Part shown: positions 57,523-64,000 of the stretch, in pieces | Layout of the letters: the number at the start of each line of letters is the position of its first letter | How positions within the stretch are numbered: position 1 is the stretch's first letter | NCBI GenBank assembly: GCA_903837355.1 | Contig: CAILUI010000060.1 | Coordinates: forward strand, 26,304 to 90,303 | Reading direction: 5' to 3' | Length of the DNA stretch: 64,000 bases | Source of the DNA: an uncultured Victivallales bacterium | GTDB taxonomy: Bacteria; Verrucomicrobiota; Lentisphaeria; Oligosphaerales; JAFGRS01 | Position numbers and translations under genes: made by a program | The notes under the pieces: generated by a model | Seen by the model: only the letters and a program-made list of their open reading frames with translations | Databases searched by the model: none | What the model was told of the DNA's origin: nothing

Positions 57523-60500
57523 ATGACGTCCGGCCGCCGCATCTCCCTCGCCCAGCCCTACGGCCGCCACCCGCGCCTCCTGCCGACCACAGTGCTCTGC
57601 CTGGCTCTGGCCCTGCGCGCCTTCGCGGCGCCCGCGGCCGGCAACGCCTCCCGACCGCTCGAACGCGTTTCACTGCAACTGAAATGGACGCATGCATTCC
57701 AGTTCGCCGGCTACTACGCCGCCTTGAGCAAAGGCTACTACCGCGAGGCCGGCCTCGACGTCGAGATCGTTGAGGCCAAACCCGGTGTTGACCCGGTCCG
57801 CAGTGTCCTCGCGGGGCGCGCTCAGTACGGGGTGGGAACCAGCAGCCTGCTGCTCGAGCGCAGCGCCGGCAAGCCCGTCGTGGCCCTGGCGGTGATCTTC
57901 CAGCACTCTCCGTACGTGCTGATCGCCCGACACGAGAACGCCACCCAGAACATCCATGACCTCAGCGGTAAACGCCTGATGCTGGAGCCGCAGTCCGACG
58001 AACTCCTCGCCTACCTCAAAGCCGAGGGTATCCCGCTGGACCGTATCACCCGCGTCGAGCACAGCTACGACCCACAGGACCTGATCGACGGCCGGGTGGA
58101 CGCGATCGCCGGCTACGTCACCAACCAACCCTACTCCCTCGACCGCGCCCAGTTTGCCTACCAGATCTACACGCCGCGCTCGGCAGGGATCGACTTCTAC
58201 GGCGACAACCTGTTCACCACGGAGCAGGAACTGCACGCGCACCCCGCCCGGGTCGACGCCTTCCGCACGGCCAGCCTGCGCGGCTGGCAGTACGCCATGG
58301 CGCAGCCGGACGAGATCGTGGATCTGATCCTCGCCGAGTACTCCCAGCGCCACTCCCGTGAGTACTTCCAGTTCGAGGCTCAGCAGATGGTCTCGCTGCT
58401 GCACCCGGAACTGATCGAGATTGGCTACATGTACCCCGGACGCTGGCGCCACATCGCCAGTACCTACGCCGACATCGGCATGCTGCGGACAGACGTCGAC
58501 CTCAGGGGCTTCCTCTATGACCCCCATCCGCCGCCGCCAGATCTGACTTGGTTGTACGTGCTGACGGGCGTGGCCACTGGGGTGCTCTCGATCGTACTGG
58601 GGGTGGCTGTCTATATCGGCCGGATCAACGCCCGGTTGCGCCGGGAGGTCACCGAGAGGAAGCAGGCGGAGGAGATCTCGCGGACAAGTACGGCCAGATT
58701 CCGCAGCTACTTCGAGTTGCCCCTGCATGGCATCGCCATCACCTCTCCCGAGAAGGGCTGGATCGAGGTCAATGACCAGCTCTGCGCGCTCCTGGGCTAC
58801 GCTCGCGAGGAGATCCTCCGCCTCACCTGGGCGGAAATGACCCACACTGACGACCTGGCCGCGGATGTGACGCAGTTTGAGCGTCTGTTGTCCGGCCAGA
58901 TTGGGCAGTACAGGCTCGACAAGCGCTTCATCCGCAAGGGCGGCGAGGCCGTCTGGACCACCATTTCCGTGGGCTGCGTACGAACGCCAGCCGGCGGCGT
59001 GGATCACGTCGTCTGTGTGATGGACGATATCAGCGCCCGCAGGCATGACGAGGAGGCACTGCGCCAGAGCGAGGAGCGCTTCGCAAAGGCCTTCCAGACC
59101 TCGCCCTACGTCATGACCATCACGCGCGCGGCAGACGGCAGATTCATCGAAGTCAATGCCGCGTTTACGGCGCTGACGGGCTTCCGGCACGATGAGGCCC
59201 TCGCCGACTCCTCGCTCGGGCTGAGGCTGTGGGCCAACGCGGACGACCGGCGGCGCGTGGTCGCCGCCCTGAGCGCCGGCGAGCCCGTGGTGAGCCAGGA
59301 GTTCCCCTTCCGAACCCGGACCGGGGCGGCCATCGCCGGCCTGCTCTCCGCGCAGGTGGTCCAACTGGGCCAGGAAGCCTGCATCCTCTCCAGCATTATC
59401 GACATCACGGAACGCAAACGGGCCGAGGCCGAGAAGGCGGTCCTCGAAGGGCGCTTGCAGGAGGCACAGAGGATGGAGTCGGTGGGGCGACTCGCCGGCG
59501 GCGTCGCGCATGAGTTCAATAACCAGCTCATGGGCATCATGAACTACGTCGAGCTCTGCCGGGACGAACTGCCGCCAGAGCACCCCAGCCGCAGCCACCT
59601 GGATGAGATCACCCACGACGCCCAGCACGCCGCGGATATCGCCCGACAACTCCTCGCTTTCGCCCGCAAACAGATCATCGCCCCCGAGATCCTGAACCTC
59701 AACGACGCCCTGGTGGGCATGTTCAAGATGCTGCGCCGCCTGCTGGGTGAGGATATCGAACTGCTCTGGATGCCGGGCGCCAGCCTCTGGCCCGTCAGAA
59801 TGGACCCCGGCCAGATCAACCAGATTATGCTCAACCTCTGCATCAACGCCCGCGATGCGATCGCCGGAGTCGGCACCATCACCATCGAAACGAACAACGT
59901 CACCCTCGATCTATCCCACCCTGCAGCGCACCCGGACGCCGCCGCGGGAGATTACGTGCTGCTGGCCATCCGCGACAGCGGCTGCGGCATGAGCCAGGAT
60001 GTACTCGCGCACCTCTTCGAGCCCTTCTTCACCACCAAAGAGGTGGGCAAAGGGACCGGCCTGGGGCTGGCCACTGTCCACGGGATTGTCAGCCAGAATG
60101 ACGGCCGCATCAGCGTCTGCAGCGAACCGGGCAAAGGAACGACCTTCAGGCTCTACCTGCCCAGGGCGACCGCGCCGGCCGACCCGGCAGCGCCCAGCCA
60201 GGACCCCAGCCGGACTGACCTGCCCCGTGGCACCGAGACCATCCTGCTGGCTGAAGACGAGAAATCCGTCCGCCTCACCACGCGGCGCTTCCTCGAACTG
60301 CTCGGCTACACCGTCATGGTGGCCGAGACGCCGGCGGAAGCACTACGCCTGGCAGCCGCCCACGCCGGCCCCATCCACCTGCTCATCACCGACGTGGTCA
60401 TGCCCAACATGAACGGCCGCGACCTGGCCAGGCAACTGGGTGAGGCCCGCTCCGGTATGAAATGCCTGTTCATGTCCGGCTACACGGCCAGCGTCACCAT

Positions 60501-60597
60501 GGCTCGCGGCGGACTGGACGCCGATGCGCCGTTTCTCGCCAAGCCGTTCTCGCGCCGCGAACTGGCGCGTACGGTCCGCAACGTCCTGGGTGCGTGA
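57523..60597 (+). CDS. Hybrid sensor kinase with NMT1/THI5-like sensor, two PAS, HK and receiver
   Basis: About 1024 residues from ATG 57523 (ACAGGAG upstream; the ORF start at 57403 is unsupported). Signal/TM at about 20-40. A periplasmic NMT1/THI5-like binding domain lies at about 45-330 (LQLKWTHAFQFAGYYAAL, GKRLMLEPQSDELLAYL). TM2 is at about 345-368. PAS domains are at about 395-505 and 520-640. HisKA has His663 (GGVAHEFNNQL). HATPase_c is at about 760-885 (NLCINARDAI, GTGLGLATV). The receiver is at about 905-1022 with Asp957 (LLITDVVMPNMNG). Phosphate would pass to an unlinked output protein. The sensor fold suggests a pyrimidine- or amine-like ligand, but this is not shown. Confidence 0.9.
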   Translation: MTSGRRISLAQPYGRHPRLLPTTVLCLALALRAFAAPAAGNASRPLERVSLQLKWTHAFQFAGYYAALSKGYYREAGLDVEIVEAKPGVDPVRSVLAGRAQYGVGTSSLLLERSAGKPVVALAVIFQHSPYVLIARHENATQNIHDLSGKRLMLEPQSDELLAYLKAEGIPLDRITRVEHSYDPQDLIDGRVDAIAGYVTNQPYSLDRAQFAYQIYTPRSAGIDFYGDNLFTTEQELHAHPARVDAFRTASLRGWQYAMAQPDEIVDLILAEYSQRHSREYFQFEAQQMVSLLHPELIEIGYMYPGRWRHIASTYADIGMLRTDVDLRGFLYDPHPPPPDLTWLYVLTGVATGVLSIVLGVAVYIGRINARLRREVTERKQAEEISRTSTARFRSYFELPLHGIAITSPEKGWIEVNDQLCALLGYAREEILRLTWAEMTHTDDLAADVTQFERLLSGQIGQYRLDKRFIRKGGEAVWTTISVGCVRTPAGGVDHVVCVMDDISARRHDEEALRQSEERFAKAFQTSPYVMTITRAADGRFIEVNAAFTALTGFRHDEALADSSLGLRLWANADDRRRVVAALSAGEPVVSQEFPFRTRTGAAIAGLLSAQVVQLGQEACILSSIIDITERKRAEAEKAVLEGRLQEAQRMESVGRLAGGVAHEFNNQLMGIMNYVELCRDELPPEHPSRSHLDEITHDAQHAADIARQLLAFARKQIIAPEILNLNDALVGMFKMLRRLLGEDIELLWMPGASLWPVRMDPGQINQIMLNLCINARDAIAGVGTITIETNNVTLDLSHPAAHPDAAAGDYVLLAIRDSGCGMSQDVLAHLFEPFFTTKEVGKGTGLGLATVHGIVSQNDGRISVCSEPGKGTTFRLYLPRATAPADPAAPSQDPSRTDLPRGTETILLAEDEKSVRLTTRRFLELLGYTVMVAETPAEALRLAAAHAGPIHLLITDVVMPNMNGRDLARQLGEARSGMKCLFMSGYTASVTMARGGLDADAPFLAKPFSRRELARTVRNVLGA

Positions 60598-60614
60598 GCC
60601 CGCCTCCGGACCGG

Positions 60615-61286
60615 CTACGCCCCGTACAGGGCGCGGTAGGCGTCGATGCGGGCCTTGAGCGCATCATCCAGGACAACCCGGCCGTCGAGGGGCCGGTTGT
60701 GCAGATGCTCGACCACGTCGGCCAAGGTGACGATGGCACAGGCCGGCATCCCGTAAGCCTCCTGGACTTCCTGTAAGGCGCTGCGCTCGCCGGTGCCCTT
60801 CTCCATGCGGTCGACACCGACGAGCAGGCCGGCCAGTCTGATCCTGGCCGCCGCCTGTAGTAGCGGCACGGTCTCGCGGATGGACGTGCCCGCCGTGATC
60901 ACATCCTCAACGATCAGGACCCGCTCCCCGTCCCGCAGTTTGTGCCCGACCAGAGCGCCGCCCTCGCCATGGTCCTTCGCCTCCTTGCGGTTGAAGCAGT
61001 ACGCCACCTCCCGGCCGTGACACGAGGCCAGGGCGATCGCCGCTCCGACCGCGAGCGGAATACCCTTGTAGGCCGGACCGAAGAGGACATCGAAATCGGC
61101 ACCAAAGCGGGCCACCATCGCCTGGGCGTAGAACTCACCCAGGCGCCGCGCCTGCTCACCGGTCCGGTAGTTTCCGGTGTTGATGAAGAAGGGCGTGCGG
61201 CGACCACTCTTGGTGACGAAATCCCCGAAGGTCAACACCCCCGAAGCCACCATGAACTCGATGAACTCGCGCTGGTAATCCTGCAC
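60615..61286 (-). CDS. pyrE: Orotate phosphoribosyltransferase
   Basis: About 223 residues from GTG 61286, with TAGGAGGAGG upstream. Converts orotate and PRPP to OMP in pyrimidine synthesis. Motifs: FINTGNYRTG, DVLFGPAYKGIPLAVG, YCFNRKEAKDHGEGG (flexible loop), and PRPP loop VLIVEDVITAGTSI. The C-terminus is YRALYGA. The ribosome site overlaps the stop codon of the secreted glycosidase-like gene 14 bases upstream, so translation is probably coupled. Confidence 0.96.
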   Translation of the reverse strand: MQDYQREFIEFMVASGVLTFGDFVTKSGRRTPFFINTGNYRTGEQARRLGEFYAQAMVARFGADFDVLFGPAYKGIPLAVGAAIALASCHGREVAYCFNRKEAKDHGEGGALVGHKLRDGERVLIVEDVITAGTSIRETVPLLQAAARIRLAGLLVGVDRMEKGTGERSALQEVQEAYGMPACAIVTLADVVEHLHNRPLDGRVVLDDALKARIDAYRALYGA

Positions 61287-61299
61287 GGCTGGCCTCCTC

Positions 61300-63654
61300 C
61301 TAGAGCTCGTAGACCTGCACCGCGAGCGGCCCGACCGCACCGCTGAGCTTAGCCGCCTGCACACTCAGACCGCCGGGACGGCTCGGAAACAGGTTGACAG
61401 CCGGACCCGTCACCCCCGCCGGCAGGGCGAGGGCGACGTCACGGCTCTCGCTAGGCGCCGAACTGACGACGCACACCACCGTCTTGCCGGCCAGCGTCCA
61501 GGCGCCGGCGTAGACATCCTTGAAGCCGGTTTCAAGCCGCACCCGCCGGCCATCAAGCAACCACGGCTCCAGACGCTTGATCTCCGCCGGCAGACCTGTC
61601 ATCTGGGCCCAAAGTTCGGGCTGTTTGGCCATGTCGAAGCCGGGATCGCGGAAGGTGTAGTAGAGGACGCCTTTGGCCCCGGCCAGCAGCGCCAGGTAGG
61701 TCATGTTCCGCACCTGTGCGAAGGTCGGTACGACCCAAGGCCCGCTACCGGGTTTGCCGTCGTAGCCGAAGCACTGCAGAATCGCCCAGATCGGCCGCCC
61801 GTACTTCCCGGCCTCAGTCTGGGCCCGCGTCAACAGCGCGTACACATCGTCCGTGGTGGCCGTCGCACTGGTGATCGGGTAAGGGTCAGGAGCGATCACC
61901 TCCGCGGCTTCCACGTAACGGCTGTACTTCTGCGGCTGGCACAGGGTCATGAACGTAGGCACGCCGGAATCCCAGTCCTTGATGCTGTTGTGACGCTCCA
62001 GCATCGTTCGCGGCGCCACGCCCTGCCCATCCGGCTCATCGCCAGGGTTCCAGGCCAGCACCGGCGACCGCTCCCGATAGCGCGTGATGGCCTGCTGCAT
62101 GTCGACGCCGAACTCGGTGATGACCTTCATCTTGAGTTGCTCGGCAGCCGCCAGGAAGGGGTCCCACTCGTCGATCTGCTTGAGGCTGGCATGCACGGTG
62201 TTGAAGCCGCCGGCAGCCACCGTCTGCAGAAACTCGAGGCGGTCCGCTGCCGTGAAGCTCCAGGAGACATGGTACCACCCGAAGGGGAAGAAGGGCGTGC
62301 CCGCAATCAGAGCCGTGCCATCCTCGGGACGGATCATGACCCGGGGTTCGGGGTGCGTGGTAATAGGCTGCTCGACCTCGCCCAGTACCGTGTCGCCTTG
62401 CCGCAACCGTAGCGTGACCGTATGGACGCCCGGCACCAGGGCCGCCAACTCAACGGCGGCACTCATCTGCGGCGTCAGGGCCGCCAGACTCAGCGCCAGC
62501 CGGCCGTCCACCAGCAACTCCGCCCGGCACTGCGCCAGCACCGTCCCCGCCTCCGGAGCGAAGCCGAGATCAACCGGCACCTGTTTGTGCCACGGGTAAA
62601 AATGACGGTTTCCCAGCGCCAGACTCAGCATCGGCGGGACGCTCTGCTTCTGCTCGAACACCAAGGGCGCCGCCGCGCCGGAACTGAGCTCGATGCTGAA
62701 GACGACATCGCCGCGCGTCGCCAGCCGGTAGGGCAGCTCAAGGCGTGCCTCGGCCCCGGCCGCGGCGCTCGCCGAGACCGGCCCCAGCCGCAGCGGCGCC
62801 GCCCCGGTCGGGGTGATGACCGCACTCAGGGCGTACGTCGCCGCCGCGCCGGACTGGTTCCGCAGGCCGACCGCCAACGTGTGCTCGCCGGGGACGGCAA
62901 CGCCCAACTGCAGCGCGGTCAAGGCGACCCCGGCGCGCAAGCCCTGGCCGTGCAGCCACAGATTCTGCAGCAACCCGCCGAGAACGGGCGTATCAACCGC
63001 GCCCTGGAACGAGTAGTAGCTAGTCGCCAGTAGACAGCCCTTACCGACATCGCGCGTGACCAACAGGCTCTTGCCATCGGCGCAGGTAACCAGACTGGTC
63101 CACGCCGGTGTCCAGGACTCCAGGTGGGCCCAGAGGTTAGTCTTGCCGGCGAGCAACGGCGGCAACTCGGTCGGCACGTGCAACAGCGGACTGGTGGCGG
63201 CGAAGACCATCCGTTCGGGATCGTCCTTGTCGCGCCGGTGAAAGGCGCACTCGGTGCTGCTCAGGGCGTAGTCCGGACCCAGGCCGTTGACCCACTGATT
63301 CAGCACCTGGCCGTAGCTCGCGTCCGTGATCAGCAGCAAACCGCCGCGCTCCAGGAAGCCCAACCAGGCATCCTTGTACGCCGCCATGTCCACCGCATTC
63401 TCGTAGTTGCCGACACCGGCGGAGATGACTAGGTCAAACTCCCCGAGCCGCGGCACCAGGTCGGCAACCCGCGTGTTCTCGAACTTCTCAAAGGCCCAAC
63501 CCAAGGCCGTGAGGTGCGGATCCATCTCGCCGCGGAAGGCATAGCCGCCCCAGGCCGAGTAGAGCACCGCCACCCGCGGCGCTGCCGAAACCCCGCAAGA
63601 GACGAGAATAAGAGTAGCTATAATGCTACGCAGAAATTCTTTATGCATGATCAT
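61300..63654 (-). CDS. Secreted glycosidase-like TIM-barrel protein
   Basis: 784 residues with signal peptide (MHKEFLRSIIATLILVSCGVSA; ATG 63654 or 63648). An N-terminal glutamine-amidotransferase-like (ThuA-type) region lies at about 25-225 (VAVLYSAWGGYAFRGEMD, DLVISAGVGNYENAVDM, GGLLLITDASYGQVLNQWV). Beta domains follow at about 240-430. A TIM barrel lies at about 440-700 (FFPFGWYHVSWSF, VLAWNPGDEPDGQG, APDPYPITSATATTDD, GAKGVLYYTFRDPG). The Asp-Glu-Pro motif recurs in the LamG glycosidase at 26.8-29.3 kb. Probably cleaves extracellular glycan. Leads into pyrE. The first 60 bases are AT-rich. Confidence 0.8.
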   Translation of the reverse strand: MIMHKEFLRSIIATLILVSCGVSAAPRVAVLYSAWGGYAFRGEMDPHLTALGWAFEKFENTRVADLVPRLGEFDLVISAGVGNYENAVDMAAYKDAWLGFLERGGLLLITDASYGQVLNQWVNGLGPDYALSSTECAFHRRDKDDPERMVFAATSPLLHVPTELPPLLAGKTNLWAHLESWTPAWTSLVTCADGKSLLVTRDVGKGCLLATSYYSFQGAVDTPVLGGLLQNLWLHGQGLRAGVALTALQLGVAVPGEHTLAVGLRNQSGAAATYALSAVITPTGAAPLRLGPVSASAAAGAEARLELPYRLATRGDVVFSIELSSGAAAPLVFEQKQSVPPMLSLALGNRHFYPWHKQVPVDLGFAPEAGTVLAQCRAELLVDGRLALSLAALTPQMSAAVELAALVPGVHTVTLRLRQGDTVLGEVEQPITTHPEPRVMIRPEDGTALIAGTPFFPFGWYHVSWSFTAADRLEFLQTVAAGGFNTVHASLKQIDEWDPFLAAAEQLKMKVITEFGVDMQQAITRYRERSPVLAWNPGDEPDGQGVAPRTMLERHNSIKDWDSGVPTFMTLCQPQKYSRYVEAAEVIAPDPYPITSATATTDDVYALLTRAQTEAGKYGRPIWAILQCFGYDGKPGSGPWVVPTFAQVRNMTYLALLAGAKGVLYYTFRDPGFDMAKQPELWAQMTGLPAEIKRLEPWLLDGRRVRLETGFKDVYAGAWTLAGKTVVCVVSSAPSESRDVALALPAGVTGPAVNLFPSRPGGLSVQAAKLSGAVGPLAVQVYEL

Positions 63655-63820
63655 CTACCTTATCCTAGAGGAGCCACTGAACGCCACCACACTGTAACCC
63701 CACAGAGAAGGTTGGCGAGGCGCCCCAGGACGTCGCCATGGCTGTTTGAAGACAGCGTCTCCCGCCGGCTCTCGCAGCCTGCCGCAATGTCCTTGGGCAT
63801 CCCCTTCCTGTATGAGACTT

Positions 63821-63857
63821 GACGGCGATCTTCGTTCAGAGTTCAGCCTTGAGCCGC
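63821..63857. repeat. Dispersed intergenic repeat, copy 2
   Basis: Shares TTCGTTCAGAGTTCAGCC plus the following TTGAG with copy 1 at 26.0 kb, with similar flanks (GACGGCGATC here, GACGGCGGTC there). The downstream halves differ. Confidence 0.7.
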
Positions 63858-63933
63858 CGCGGGGCGCCGTGTCCGCCCGATCCTGTCAGGATGAAACTCT
63901 GCTTGGGAGTACTGCCGCGTGCCCTCACGCGGC

Positions 63934-63955
63934 TGGCGGGTGGGGGCACCCGCCA
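63934..63955. repeat. Perfect hairpin TGGCGGGTG-GGGG-CACCCGCCA
   Basis: Nine-base perfect stem with a four-base loop, nested inside the TGAAACTC/GAGTTTCA inverted repeat. It may be part of a larger intergenic mobile or structural element cut by the window edge. Confidence 0.6.
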
Positions 63956-64000
63956 CTACCTCAGAGCCCCCCGCGCGACTGAGGTCGAGTTTCACAGGAG

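Larger units (their letters stand above)
63655..64000. other. Terminal intergenic region
   Basis: No supported gene; short ORFs on the plus strand lack any recognisable sequence. It holds the second copy of the dispersed repeat, a strong hairpin and a longer inverted repeat: TGAAACTC at 63892-63899 and GAGTTTCA at 63987-63994. Confidence 0.55.

Noticed and set aside
57670-59649. 659-residue minus-strand ORF
   Set aside because: Antisense shadow of the hybrid sensor kinase with all its conserved motifs.
63746-63982. 78-residue plus-strand ORF at the right edge
   Set aside because: It spans the dispersed repeat and hairpin and shows no protein-like pattern.

Overview
The window is about 64 kb of GC-rich, densely coding bacterial chromosome. 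An LpxL-type acyltransferase with lipid-A N-terminal domains points to a diderm (Gram-negative type) cell. Many secreted carbohydrate-active or concanavalin-like (LamG) proteins, two neutral-ceramidase-like proteins, DUF6785/6786-type proteins and abundant PIN toxins fit a polysaccharide-degrading member of the Planctomycetota/Verrucomicrobiota/Lentisphaerota group or a neighbouring candidate phylum. The phylum cannot be fixed from sequence reading alone. I saw no rRNA, tRNA, riboswitch or CRISPR array.

Layout. (1) 0.1-10.5 kb: seven co-oriented minus-strand genes. They encode a putative glycosidase, a LamG-GH32 fructosidase, a xylose-isomerase-like sugar isomerase, a ceramidase-like hydrolase, HPr, Enzyme I and a NusG paralog. 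This looks like a sugar-use block ending in a PTS phosphorelay without a visible EII. (2) 10.5-14.0 kb: an accessory island. It has two arrays of the palindrome TTTCGCGAAA flanking a tyrosine-recombinase-like ORF, which has a near-perfect sigma70 promoter and palindromic operator. A DruA-domain/transposase mosaic remnant follows. (3) 14.0-25.9 kb: a PepSY protein, folP, PIN-PhoH, a DUF6786-like protein, a NodB deacetylase and proA. A PhoB/PhoR-type two-component pair follows, translationally coupled to a secreted DUF4838 protein with an internal LamG domain. (4) 26.1-30.0 kb: a LamG glycosidase-like gene bracketed by two different VapBC-type toxin-antitoxin pairs. (5) 30.0-45.5 kb: a sialidase-fold protein, a repeat-rich intergenic region, a 1854-residue helical/propeller/HEAT protein adjoining an OPT-like membrane protein, an SNF2 helicase, an ISAs1 transposase remnant, a DUF4185-like protein and a second ceramidase-like protein. 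(6) 45.6-49.5 kb: an envelope glycolipid locus with GT39, GT2 and a (LAB_N)2-LpxL fusion. (7) 49.5-64 kb: a triple concanavalin-like anchored protein, MazG, a GH42-like secreted protein, an unknown protein, an NMT1-PAS-PAS-HK-REC hybrid kinase, pyrE, a secreted glycosidase-like protein and a repeat-bearing terminal region.

How it works together (inference): the cell secretes many LamG/glycosidase-like enzymes, senses substrate or envelope state by two-component and hybrid kinases, and takes up products. The HPr keeps both the active-site His and the regulatory Ser, so the PTS may be partly regulatory. The most unexplained DNA is the palindrome-array island at 10.8-13.3 kb.
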